64,000 nucleotides of DNA, taken from Bin87 sp965204685. Lineage in GTDB: Bacteria; Chloroflexota; Dehalococcoidia; Lucifugimonadales; UBA3495. Of the stretch, positions 1-8,049 are shown piece by piece. A model generated the notes under the pieces. The model saw only the letters and a list, made by a program, of their open reading frames with translations. It made no database searches and was not told the origin of the DNA. The stretch lies in contig OZ242004.1 in the NCBI GenBank assembly GCA_965204685.1, positions 434,001 to 498,000 of the forward strand, given 5' to 3'. A program made the position numbers and the translations under genes. Positions within the stretch are counted from its first letter, which is position 1. Each line of letters begins with the position of its first letter.

Positions 1-42
1 GGCTACCGCTTTACGGGCCGGTAAGGGTTCAAGATCCGGGTG

Positions 43-150
43 GTTGTCATTGCGAGCGCAGCGCGGCAATCTCGTTGGCGCAGCGTCGGCCCTGAAGGAC
101 TCCCCTGCGCCAACGAGATTGCCACTGTGCAAGCGCCTCGCAATGACAAC
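43..150. repeat. Long inverted repeat, GAGATTGCC/CGCAATGAC family (copy 1)
   Basis: The left arm begins GTTGTCATTGCGAG and runs through GCGGCAATCTCGTTGGCGCAG. The right arm carries the complement (CTGCGCCAACGAGATTGCC, then CTCGCAATGACAAC), so the whole stretch can fold into one long hairpin. Related shorter copies lie near 38860, 52173 and 53961. It resembles widespread intergenic palindromes of the MITE/REP type. No transposase is encoded. Confidence 0.8.
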
Positions 151-286
151 TTCCTGAATTCTGAACACTTACAACCGCGGATGTGCCGGGTGAGTAGGCG
201 TTCCGGTATTCGGGAAAAGCTCCGTAGCGCGCCGGTCGTCGAACGCCCCCGGCGCAGTGCTAGAATGGCGGCGGAGGCTGATCGTT

Positions 287-556
287 ATGGAGTTCAACGG
301 AGGCAACGCGCCGACGATCGGGCGCACCATCTACAACGAAAAGATACTCCCCACCCTGGGACCGGAACACAAGGGCAAGGTGGTGGTCATCGACGTGAAA
401 AGCGGTGACTACGAGATTGCCAAAAACACCCTGACCGCTGACTTGCGCTTGCGAAAGCGACGCCCCAACGCCTTCACCTGGGCGGAACGGGTCGGGTATC
501 CGGCGGTGTACCGCACGGGTTCGCGCTATCGGCCGCGCAGCCAGCGCCGTGATTAG
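287..556 (+). CDS. Small uncharacterised protein upstream of a retropepsin-like protease
   Basis: This 89-residue protein starts MEFNGGNAPT. The ATG at 287 is chosen because GGAGG lies 9 nt upstream (273-277). It has a conserved-looking core (GKVVVIDVKSGDYEIAKN) followed by an Arg-rich tail, with no signal peptide or membrane segment. Its last codons overlap the GTG start of the next gene by 8 bp, so the two are probably translationally coupled. The residues after GDYEIAKN look like those of small companion proteins found beside clan AA aspartic proteases, but I cannot name the family. A toxin-antitoxin-like or partner role is inference only. Confidence 0.6.
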   Translation: MEFNGGNAPTIGRTIYNEKILPTLGPEHKGKVVVIDVKSGDYEIAKNTLTADLRLRKRRPNAFTWAERVGYPAVYRTGSRYRPRSQRRD

Positions 557-932
557 GGGACAAGTCGTCGAAAACGCGGACGGCGAGCTGGAGCCCTGGC
601 TCATCGTATCCGTCGAGTACGCCAACGAGGGATTGCGTCAGTGTGACGTTATCGTCGATACCGGCTTCACCGGATGGTTGATGCTGCCCGAAGCAGTCAT
701 TCGGGAGCTGGGGCTGGTCAAAATCGGCAGCCTACCCGCCACGGTGGCCAGCGGTGAAATGGAGCATTTCGCCTATTATAGAACCCGCATAGTATGGCAC
801 GGACGGTTCCACTGGGTGGAAGTTCTCGAGTCAGTTGACCAACCCCTGCTGGGCATGGAACTGCTGCGCGATAACTGGATTACCATGGGCGCCTGGGGCG
901 GCGATGTGCTCATTGACGAAGCCCGACCCTGA
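549..932 (+). CDS. Clan AA (retropepsin-like) aspartic protease-type protein
   Basis: This 127-residue protein starts at a GTG (549) inside the end of the preceding ORF. Residues VIVDTGFTGWLMLP contain the D-T-G signature of single-domain aspartic proteases, followed about 60 residues later by LLGMELLRDNW, matching the hydrophobic-hydrophobic-Gly segment of the retropepsin fold. There is one DTG, so an active enzyme would have to dimerise. No transmembrane segment is seen, so it is predicted cytosolic. Such proteins are common in Chloroflexota and cyanobacteria, usually annotated clan AA aspartic protease, with unknown substrates. Confidence 0.75.
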   Translation: MIRGQVVENADGELEPWLIVSVEYANEGLRQCDVIVDTGFTGWLMLPEAVIRELGLVKIGSLPATVASGEMEHFAYYRTRIVWHGRFHWVEVLESVDQPLLGMELLRDNWITMGAWGGDVLIDEARP

Positions 933-941
933 ATGTCTCCT

Positions 942-970
942 TTGACACCGTATTGCCCCCCGTGTACCGT
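942..970 (+). promoter_or_regulatory. Putative sigma70 promoter of the 1003-6369 operon
   Basis: TTGACA at 942-947 and TACCGT at 965-970 are separated by 17 bp and lie just upstream of the ATG at 1003. The -35 is a perfect consensus; the -10 matches at the key first T, A and last T. The predicted start near 977 would leave a leader of about 25 nt. Confidence 0.5.
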
Positions 971-1002
971 AGGCGGCAATCAATCCTGCATCGAGAGACA
1001 AA

Positions 1003-2175
1003 ATGACCACCGTCGCCGTACCCACCGATATTGACCACTACCTGGCCGCCGCTCCCGACTTCGTGGCCCGCGTCGACGCGGCCGCCGACTGGATCGACGC
1101 CGAACGGCAAATGCCGTCCGACCTGGCCGCAGATATGGCGGATGCCGGGTTCTTCCGGCTGCTATTGCCCCGCGAATTGGGCGGAGCGGAACTGGCCCAT
1201 CCTGATTTCCTGAAGATCCTGGAGTTGTTTGCGGGAGCCGACGCCAGCGTGGCCTGGTGCCTGAACCAGAACAACGTCTTCTCCACCAGGTCAACGCGCA
1301 TGACCATGACCACGGCGCGTGAGATTTGGGGCGAGCCGCGGGCCGTAGTAACCAACGGGCCACCCACCGGCGGGTCGAAATCGGTACCGGTTCCAGACGG
1401 CTTCCAGCTGAGCGGGCATTGGAACTTCAGCAGCGGCAGCGACCACGCTACCTGGATCGCCGCGCTGGCCCCCGTCATCCCCGAGAACGGAGCCGGAGCC
1501 GATGGGAAGCCTCCGCAAACCCGCCTGCACCTGATGCCAATCGACCGGGTGCGCATGGTGGACCTGTGGCAGGTCGCCGGACTTCGCGGAACCGGCAGTT
1601 TCAGTTTCCAGGTGGACGACCTGTTCGTCCCCGAGGAACGCTCCTTCGTGCAGGAGGGACCGTCCTGGTGCGACCGCCCGCTCTACGGCATTCCCACCAC
1701 GCTGCTCTTCGCCACCGGCTTTGCCACCGTGGCGTTGGGAGTAGCGCGCAAGAGCCTGGACATCGCCATCGAGGTGGGCGGCAGCAGGACACCCTATCGC
1801 TCCGGCGTCCTGCTTCGCGATCACCAGACCACGCAGCGCACCATCGGAGAGGCCCACGCACAGCAGAGTTCGGCCCGGGCTTTCCTGAAGGACGCACACG
1901 GGCGGCTTTGGGATTCGGCGTGCAGCAAGGGTAGCCTTTCCACCGACGAGCGTATCCAGCTCCGCGTGGCCGCTACCCATGCCATCCGCACGTCGGCCCA
2001 GGTGGTGGACGCCGCGTACACCCTGTGCGGAGCCAGCGGCATCTTCCAGTCCAACCCGATCCAGCGCAGGTTCCAAGACATGCACGTCATCACCCAGCAC
2101 GTGCAGGGCCACCACGTGCACTACGAAACGGCGGGCCAGTTCCTGCTGGGGTTGGAACCACAGGGCGTTTTCTAG
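1003..2175 (+). CDS. Acyl-CoA dehydrogenase-fold flavin monooxygenase
   Basis: This 390-residue protein has the three-domain acyl-CoA dehydrogenase fold: N-terminal helices with LLPRELGGAEL near residue 67, a beta domain around WNFSSGSDHATW, and a C-terminal helical domain ending in a His-rich segment (QDMHVITQHVQGHHVHYET). The C-terminal part resembles group D flavin hydroxylases such as DszC/HpaB-like and pigment biosynthesis hydroxylases. The family's usual catalytic Glu is not evident, which favours oxygenation by a reduced flavin over acyl-CoA oxidation. It opens the operon, with dihydropyrimidinase 17 nt downstream. It probably hydroxylates or desulfurises a small aromatic or heterocyclic substrate and would need a separate flavin reductase, which I do not see nearby. 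Confidence 0.75.
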   Translation: MTTVAVPTDIDHYLAAAPDFVARVDAAADWIDAERQMPSDLAADMADAGFFRLLLPRELGGAELAHPDFLKILELFAGADASVAWCLNQNNVFSTRSTRMTMTTAREIWGEPRAVVTNGPPTGGSKSVPVPDGFQLSGHWNFSSGSDHATWIAALAPVIPENGAGADGKPPQTRLHLMPIDRVRMVDLWQVAGLRGTGSFSFQVDDLFVPEERSFVQEGPSWCDRPLYGIPTTLLFATGFATVALGVARKSLDIAIEVGGSRTPYRSGVLLRDHQTTQRTIGEAHAQQSSARAFLKDAHGRLWDSACSKGSLSTDERIQLRVAATHAIRTSAQVVDAAYTLCGASGIFQSNPIQRRFQDMHVITQHVQGHHVHYETAGQFLLGLEPQGVF

Positions 2176-2192
2176 CAGAAGGAGGTGTCGAC

Positions 2193-3611
2193 ATGGCAGC
2201 GAATCATGTGGATACGGTCATCGTAGGCGGGCAAATCGTAACCTCGTCGCAGGTGTACGAGAGTTCAATCGCGATCTCCGGCGAGAAGATCGTGGCCATC
2301 GGACCGGAGAACTACCTGCCGCCGGCCGACCGGTACATCGACGCCAGCGGCAAATTCGTGCTTCCCGGACTGATCGACAGTCACGTTCACCTGGACGGCC
2401 ACGACGATTATGCCCTGGGCTCGCTGGCCGCAGCGCACGCCGGCCTGACCACCCTCGTGCCCTTCGGCACCTACCAACTGGAGGGCGACGAGACCCTGCC
2501 CCAGGCCGTCCACCGCACCCGCGAAACCGTCGAACGAGCCGCTCTTACCGATTTTGCCTTCCATTTCATCCTGCAGAACCGACCGAGCATCCTGTCCGGT
2601 CTGCCCAACGCCGTGGATCTGGGCGTCAAATCGTTCAAGATGTTCATGACCTACAAGAAGCGGCCCGGCCGGATGTGCGACGACGACTACATCTGCGAGG
2701 CGATGGACCTGGTGGGACGTAGCGGCGGAGTCCTGCAGCTCCACTGCGAAAGCGGCAACATCATCGAGTACCTGGAAAACAAGCTCCTGGGCGAGGGCCA
2801 CACGCACCCGACCGACTTCCCGACGGCGTGTCCCGATTGGGCTGAGGAAGAGGCAATCAACCGCGCCGTCAAGATGTCTGCGGCCACCCGCTGCCCCACA
2901 TACGTGGTGCACCTCAGCACCCAGTTGGGCCTGGAACGCATCAAGCAGGCCCAGAGTCTCGGCCAGCGGGTCTGGACGGAGACCTGCCCCCAATACCTGC
3001 TGCTTTCCGATGCCCAGATGGCCGAGCGCGGCCCCCTGGCGAAAATTGGCCCGCCATTGCGACCCGAGGATGGACCCGACCGTGACGCTTTGTGGGAAGG
3101 TCTGCGCCAGGGTCACGTATCCATTGTGGCCAGCGACCACTCTCCGCATCCCCAAGAGCTCAAGCAGCCCGGCTGGGACAACATCTTTGTAGACGCCAAC
3201 GGCATGTCGGTTCCCTTCGGCTCCCCCGGAATCGAGACCATAGTGCCGCTGATGTACAGCGAAGGGGTAGTGCAGCGTGGCCTGCCCATCTGGTGGCTGG
3301 CCCGGGTCATGGCGGAAAACCCGGCCCGCATCTTCGGCATCTACCCGCGCAAGGGCGTGATCCAGGTGGGTTCCGACGCCGACTTCCTCATCCTGGACCC
3401 CAACGGCGACCGCATCGTCACCGCCAGCGACCACCACAGCAACGCGGGATACACCCTGTTCGAGGGCTGGCAGGTCAACGGTCGTCCCTGGATCACCATG
3501 CTGCGAGGGCAGGTGCTGCTGCAGGAGGGCGAACTCCAGCAAAACCCGGGATATGGAACCTTCCTGGAGAGCGCCTCGCCGGCTGCGCCGCTGGGCGGGC
3601 CTGTCGAATAG
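2193..3611 (+). CDS. Dihydropyrimidinase / D-hydantoinase family cyclic amidohydrolase
   Basis: This 472-residue protein starts at the ATG at 2193, with AGGAGGT ideally placed upstream. It hydrolyses cyclic amides (dihydropyrimidines, hydantoins or related rings) in the cytoplasm. Binuclear metal ligands are visible in order: DSHVHLDGH (HxH), SFKMFMTYKKR (Lys that becomes carboxylated, plus the family Tyr), LQLHCESG, YVVHLST and VASDHSPH (Asp). Length is typical of the family. The stop is immediately followed by the ATG of the enolase-superfamily gene, so the two are co-translated. Its substrate is unknown; the neighbours do not form the standard reductive pyrimidine pathway. Confidence 0.88.
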   Translation: MAANHVDTVIVGGQIVTSSQVYESSIAISGEKIVAIGPENYLPPADRYIDASGKFVLPGLIDSHVHLDGHDDYALGSLAAAHAGLTTLVPFGTYQLEGDETLPQAVHRTRETVERAALTDFAFHFILQNRPSILSGLPNAVDLGVKSFKMFMTYKKRPGRMCDDDYICEAMDLVGRSGGVLQLHCESGNIIEYLENKLLGEGHTHPTDFPTACPDWAEEEAINRAVKMSAATRCPTYVVHLSTQLGLERIKQAQSLGQRVWTETCPQYLLLSDAQMAERGPLAKIGPPLRPEDGPDRDALWEGLRQGHVSIVASDHSPHPQELKQPGWDNIFVDANGMSVPFGSPGIETIVPLMYSEGVVQRGLPIWWLARVMAENPARIFGIYPRKGVIQVGSDADFLILDPNGDRIVTASDHHSNAGYTLFEGWQVNGRPWITMLRGQVLLQEGELQQNPGYGTFLESASPAAPLGGPVE

Positions 3612-4658
3612 ATGAAAATCACCGAAGTACGCGCCGTATACCCTAACTATCGGTACGTCGTTCCATCCTGGCGCACCCACTTCTGGCAAATCGTCGTTCG
3701 CGTGGAGACGGACGTGGGAACCGTTGGCTTCGGATACGGCGGCGGCGGTGTGGCCGGCGTGGAAATCGTCAACCGCCACTTCCGCGAGTTGCTGCTGGAC
3801 CGTGAGATCAACGGCCTGGCAGACATCGTGGACACGTGGGACTACCTTTACGATCAGTCCCTACCTTACGGGCGCAAGGGGCTGGCGATGATGGCGCTCA
3901 GTGGCGTTGACCTCGCCCTCCACGACCTTCTGGCCAAAGCAGAGAACAAGCCGATGTACGAGTTGCTGGGCGGCGCCCGGAAACCCAGTATCCTGGCCTA
4001 TGCCACCGGTCCGGATTCGGAAGCGTACCGCGACCTCGGCTTTAGCGCCCACAAGTTTCCGCACCGTTGGGTTGGCGACGCCGACTACGAGACGGCCGCA
4101 AACGCAGCGGCGAGTGCCCGTCAACTCTATGGCCCTGATGCCCGCATCATGGTCGACTGCTACATGTCGTGGGATGCGGAGGTCACCGTCCGCATGGCGG
4201 ACATCCTCTCCGAGTACGACCTTTACTGGTACGAGGACGTGCTGACCCCGGATGATCTGGCCGGTCAGGCCGACCTGCGCGCGGTAGCGGCACCCACCCT
4301 CATCGCCGGCGGTGAGCACGAGTTCACCCATTTCGGATTTGCGGACATTGCTCGCGCCGAGGCCTTGGGCCTGTGGCAACCGGATATCACGTGGTGCGGC
4401 GGGATCACGGCCGGCCGGCGCATCATCGACCTTGCCCGGGCCGCCGGCATACCGGTTTCGCCTCACCGGGGAGCCGAGGTTTGGGGCCTGCATCTCATCG
4501 CCGCCTCCGACTGGGCAGATTTCGCCGAGTATCACTCCGACCACATCCGTTCGCCCCGGGACGTGCTCTGGCTCGACGAACCCGAGCCGGAGGACGGTTA
4601 TATCGCCCCATCGGATCAACCGGGCTTCGGCGTCAGACTCAACGAGGAAATGATTTAA
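3612..4658 (+). CDS. Mandelate racemase / enolase superfamily dehydratase
   Basis: This 348-residue protein begins at the nucleotide after the preceding stop. The Mg2+ ligands sit in the barrel at DCYMSWD, WYEDV and GGEHE, the last catalytic His is in SPHRGAE, and a Lys in AHKFPHRW occupies the second-strand position. The layout is closest to the rhamnonate-dehydratase-like branch of acid-sugar dehydratases, though the true substrate cannot be read from sequence. It would abstract a proton alpha to a carboxylate, plausibly acting on the acid released by the neighbouring hydantoinase or amidase. SAR202-type Chloroflexota are known for large expansions of this superfamily. Confidence 0.85.
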   Translation: MKITEVRAVYPNYRYVVPSWRTHFWQIVVRVETDVGTVGFGYGGGGVAGVEIVNRHFRELLLDREINGLADIVDTWDYLYDQSLPYGRKGLAMMALSGVDLALHDLLAKAENKPMYELLGGARKPSILAYATGPDSEAYRDLGFSAHKFPHRWVGDADYETAANAAASARQLYGPDARIMVDCYMSWDAEVTVRMADILSEYDLYWYEDVLTPDDLAGQADLRAVAAPTLIAGGEHEFTHFGFADIARAEALGLWQPDITWCGGITAGRRIIDLARAAGIPVSPHRGAEVWGLHLIAASDWADFAEYHSDHIRSPRDVLWLDEPEPEDGYIAPSDQPGFGVRLNEEMI

Positions 4659-4660
4659 CC

Positions 4661-5842
4661 ATGGCCGGACCGCTCAACGCCTTCGTTCCCGAAAGCAATG
4701 CGTACCTCGCCGGCACTGACGGCGGACCGTTGTCCGGCCTCACCTTCGCGGCGAAGGACATCTTTGACATCGCCGGTCACGTCACCGGCTGCGGCAATCC
4801 CTATTGGCTGGCGACCCACGGTCCCGCGGAGTCCACGGCTTGGGCGGTGGAACGACTGGTCGACGCCGGAGCCTCAATGGTCGGCAAGACCATCACCGAC
4901 GAGCTCACCCGCGGGATATTCGGTGAGAATATGCACTACGGGACTCCTGTGAACCCGAGTGCGCCCGGCCGGGTGCCGGGCGGTTCGTCTAGCGGGTCCG
5001 CTTCCGCAGTGGCCGGCCGATTGGTGGACTTCGCGTTGGGTTCGGACACCGGAGGCTCGGTTCGGGTGCCGTCCAGCTTCTGCGGCCTGTTTGGCTTGCG
5101 GCCTACGCACGGGCGGATCCCGCTGGACGGGATGCTGCTTCAGGCTCCGTCCTTCGACACCATCGGCTGGTTCGCTCGGGACGCCGAGACCTTCGCCCGG
5201 GTCGGGTCAGTCATCATCCCGCCCGGCAACGAAACACCGCGTCCCCAGCGCCTGGTCGTAGCTGAAGACGCCTGGGAGTTGGCTGAGCCGAGCACACGAC
5301 AAGCGCTGGAACCTGTCCTGGAGAAAATTGGCGCGCTCTTCGCCGTGTCGGCAACGGTACGGTTATCCCCAACCAGTCTGGAGGAGTGGTCGGGTCACCA
5401 GCAAGCATTGCAGAGCCGCGAGGCATGGGAGTCGGCGCGGGACTGGATCGACCGGGTCAATCCCACCTTCAGCTTCGAGGTGTCCGACCGCTACGTCCTG
5501 GCCCGGTCGATTACCGATGAGCAGATCGTCACCGCGCAGGCCGGCCGCGATGCCGTGATTGCCCGCATGAACGAGGTGTTCGACGGCGGGGACGTTGCGA
5601 TGTGCCTGCCAACCACGGTGTCCCCGGCTCCGCTGCTCGGCCAGCCCGTTTCCGAGCGACACACGCTGCGGCTGCGCAACAGCGCGCTCACCTCGATAGC
5701 CGGAAACACCGGCCGGCCGCAGATCAGTCTGCCGCTAGGCGAAGTAGACGGCCTGCCCGTCGGCCTGTCCCTACTGGGAGACTACGGGGCCGACGAGCGG
5801 CTAATCGAGTTGGCGCGGGAGATCGGTCGATTGCCCGTATGA
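4661..5842 (+). CDS. Amidase signature family hydrolase
   Basis: This 393-residue protein starts at 4661, two bases after the previous stop. It carries the amidase-signature triad: Lys32 in FAAKDIFD, the cis-Ser in PGGSSSGSA near residue 110, and nucleophile Ser132 in SDTGGSVRVPSS. It is at the short end for the family and has no extra C-terminal domain. It hydrolyses a linear carboxamide in the cytoplasm, releasing ammonia. After a cyclic amidohydrolase and a dehydratase it is well placed to remove a remaining carbamoyl or amide group. Its stop overlaps the next start by 4 bp (ATGA). Confidence 0.88.
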   Translation: MAGPLNAFVPESNAYLAGTDGGPLSGLTFAAKDIFDIAGHVTGCGNPYWLATHGPAESTAWAVERLVDAGASMVGKTITDELTRGIFGENMHYGTPVNPSAPGRVPGGSSSGSASAVAGRLVDFALGSDTGGSVRVPSSFCGLFGLRPTHGRIPLDGMLLQAPSFDTIGWFARDAETFARVGSVIIPPGNETPRPQRLVVAEDAWELAEPSTRQALEPVLEKIGALFAVSATVRLSPTSLEEWSGHQQALQSREAWESARDWIDRVNPTFSFEVSDRYVLARSITDEQIVTAQAGRDAVIARMNEVFDGGDVAMCLPTTVSPAPLLGQPVSERHTLRLRNSALTSIAGNTGRPQISLPLGEVDGLPVGLSLLGDYGADERLIELAREIGRLPV

Positions 5843-6066
5843 GCCAACCTATCAGGTATGATCGCCATGCTCGCCGCCGAATGCGCTGGCGTGGGATTAG
5901 CGAAACGGAAGTTGAAGATGCGGCTGTGGATCCGGATCATGTCGAGCCTTCGATCCGTGGCCGGACGAACGCCTACAAACAAATAGGGGATCGCCAGATT
6001 AGGGTAACCTTCGTTGAGACCGAAAATGGTATCCTGATCATAACCGTGGTGGATCGAACTGACTGA
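5839..6066 (+). CDS. DUF4258 family small protein, putative toxin-like partner
   Basis: This 75-residue protein starts at the ATG overlapping the amidase stop. It matches the DUF4258 pattern: YDRHARRRMRWRGISETEVEDA at the start and IRVTFVETENGILIITVVDRTD at the end. Proteins of this type share a fold with RelE-like RNases and are often paired with DUF2283 proteins, as here. A toxin role is not demonstrated for this pair. It may simply ride on the catabolic operon transcript. Confidence 0.8.
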   Translation: MSQPIRYDRHARRRMRWRGISETEVEDAAVDPDHVEPSIRGRTNAYKQIGDRQIRVTFVETENGILIITVVDRTD

Positions 6067-6078
6067 AGGGTTGCTGCC

Positions 6079-6369
6079 ATGCAGATTGAGTACAGCGCAG
6101 ATGTCGACGCGCTCTATGTGTATCTCAGAAAAGTCGACGTGGCGCGCACGGTGGAACCCGACGACGGCATTGCAGTCGATTACGATGCGAGCGGCGGGGT
6201 GGTTGGCGTGGAAATCCTCGACGCAAGCGCTCGCTTCGGGTCCTTGGATTCAGCGCTGATGCTGAAAGACAGTGGACCGGAGTACACGAAATATCAATCT
6301 CGCCGCATCCGTTCCATCCTGTCCTCGTTTATCACCACCCCGTCACTTGTTGAGGACGACGTCGATTAG
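6079..6369 (+). CDS. DUF2283 family protein, putative antitoxin-like partner
   Basis: This 96-residue protein begins with the DUF2283 signature (IEYSADVDALYVYL, then DDGIAVDYDASGGVVGVEILDAS). It starts 12 nt after the DUF4258 stop. The DUF4258-DUF2283 order is a recurrent bacterial gene pair, commonly suspected to be a toxin-antitoxin-like module. The last 27 bp overlap the convergent end of the ThDP enzyme gene. Confidence 0.82.
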   Translation: MQIEYSADVDALYVYLRKVDVARTVEPDDGIAVDYDASGGVVGVEILDASARFGSLDSALMLKDSGPEYTKYQSRRIRSILSSFITTPSLVEDDVD

Positions 6370-8046
6370 CGCGACGCGGCCTTCGTTGACTGCGGCCAGG
6401 CCGTTGCGCAGAGCCTGGGCAAGATCGGAGGGGTCCTCCACCCGTTCGCCGTAGCCGCCGAAGGGTTCCACGAGCTTGGCGTAATCCGGCCCGGGGATGT
6501 GCACACCGTGCCAGATGTCCGAACGCGCGGCGATGCCGTCGGGGTAATAGGCCAGGTGGTTGCCCCGCATAGCTTCGTAGCCGCCGTTGTTGAACAGCAC
6601 GGTCAGGAACGGCAGGTTGGCTTCACATGCCACGCCGAAGCATTGGGTCACCGGGTTGTAGAGGAAGCCGCCATCGCCCATGAGCGCCACCACGGGCTGG
6701 TCGGACTTCGCCAGCTTGACGCCCAGCGCCAGCCCCAGGCCCTGGCCCAAACCACCATTGGTCTTGTAGTAACTCTGGGGCCGGTCCCAGCCGACGTGAC
6801 GGCCGATGGCGCCCCGATGGGTGGTGACCTCCTCGGAGTAAACCACATCCTCCGGCATCACCTCGCTGAGCACAGCGCACAGCCAGGCCGGGTCGATGGG
6901 GCGGCTGCTGCTGGCGGCAGCCTCGGCGGCATAGGTCGCTTCGGCCAATCGCTCGTGTTCTTCAGCCCAGCGCTGTCGCCGGGCTTCTATCTCGTCCCGG
7001 CGACTGGCCACGGCGGGTTGCAACGCCTCGACCAGCAGACCCAGCCCGATGGTGAGATCACCCTCGACATAGCGGTCGGCGAAGAGGTTCTGGTACACCA
7101 TGTATTCCTTGACCGTGGTTTCACCCATGGCCACCACGGTCGCGTTTTGCGGCCCGGCCTGGGGCGGATACCAGGGGGCGCGACTGCTGGCCAGGATCAC
7201 CAGGTCCGTATGTTGCAGATAGCGTTCCGACTGGCCGCCCAGGTACAGGGGGTGGCTCTTGGGGAAGTTGGCGTACAGCGCCGCGCTCTCCAGCACCGGG
7301 ATAGCGAACAGTTCGGCCAGGGCCACCAGGTTGTTGAAACCCTGGACTTCGCGTCCGGCGCTGTCTGTGATGATAAGCGGCGATCTGCTGCGGGCGATCA
7401 GATCAGCCAACTCGGCAATATCCTGATCCGATGGCCGGATTTTGGGCGCGGACGGAACTGTCCTGAGCTTTTCCGGCGGCGTCCACGAATGCACCATAGT
7501 CTCGATGGGGATGTTCATGAACGATGGCCCCTGGGGCACACGCTGAGCCAGTTCGCCGGCCCGAACCAGTTGCTCGTACACGGTGTGCGGGCTCGTGGCT
7601 CGGCCGCTCCACTTGGTGAAGGCGTCAGCAAACCGGTCCGGGCCACCCACCACGCTGAGATTGCGGTACCATTGCCCCTGAGGGTCGATCTCCGGGTCCT
7701 CACCGTAGCTTGTGGCCTCGCCGGAGCACACCAGCATGGGCACCTCTCCGATCATCGCGCCGTGCACGCCCATGCTGCCCTGGAGCAAACCGACGCCGGC
7801 GTGCAGCAGGACCGCCTGCATCCGCCCGGTGACCCGCGTGTAGCCGCTGGCCATGTTCACCGCCAGGGTCTCGTGCCAGCAGTTGATGTACTGCGGCCCC
7901 GGCGTCTCGTTGACCTTCTGACGGGCCAGGGCTTCCCACACCGGCGCCCATTCCGACCCGGGGGAGGAGATTATGTAATCAATGCCAAGATTGCGAAATG
8001 CTTCGAGGATGCCTTCGCCGCAATCCTGAGTGGTCGTGCTGGTCAT
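6343..8046 (-). CDS. Thiamine pyrophosphate-dependent enzyme, acetolactate synthase-like
   Basis: This 567-residue protein has the three domains of the acetolactate synthase / benzoylformate decarboxylase family. The N-terminal pyrimidine-binding domain has the catalytic Glu59 in CWHETLAVNMA. A central Rossmann-like domain follows. The C-terminal PP domain has the ThDP motif starting at GDGGFLYNP near residue 457 and closing at LFNNGGYEAM. It condenses or decarboxylates a 2-keto acid. It is the last gene of a three-gene minus-strand operon, 3 nt after the MFS exporter. No small regulatory subunit (IlvN) is present, so a catabolic decarboxylase or carboligase is more likely than branched-chain synthesis. 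Confidence 0.85.
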   Translation of the reverse strand: MTSTTTQDCGEGILEAFRNLGIDYIISSPGSEWAPVWEALARQKVNETPGPQYINCWHETLAVNMASGYTRVTGRMQAVLLHAGVGLLQGSMGVHGAMIGEVPMLVCSGEATSYGEDPEIDPQGQWYRNLSVVGGPDRFADAFTKWSGRATSPHTVYEQLVRAGELAQRVPQGPSFMNIPIETMVHSWTPPEKLRTVPSAPKIRPSDQDIAELADLIARSRSPLIITDSAGREVQGFNNLVALAELFAIPVLESAALYANFPKSHPLYLGGQSERYLQHTDLVILASSRAPWYPPQAGPQNATVVAMGETTVKEYMVYQNLFADRYVEGDLTIGLGLLVEALQPAVASRRDEIEARRQRWAEEHERLAEATYAAEAAASSSRPIDPAWLCAVLSEVMPEDVVYSEEVTTHRGAIGRHVGWDRPQSYYKTNGGLGQGLGLALGVKLAKSDQPVVALMGDGGFLYNPVTQCFGVACEANLPFLTVLFNNGGYEAMRGNHLAYYPDGIAARSDIWHGVHIPGPDYAKLVEPFGGYGERVEDPSDLAQALRNGLAAVNEGRVALIDVVLNK

Positions 8047-8049
8047 ACG

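Noticed and set aside
2265..3779. A 504-codon minus-strand open frame
   Set aside because: Antisense to the dihydropyrimidinase gene, whose metal ligands are all present in the sense frame. No domain is visible in the antisense translation.
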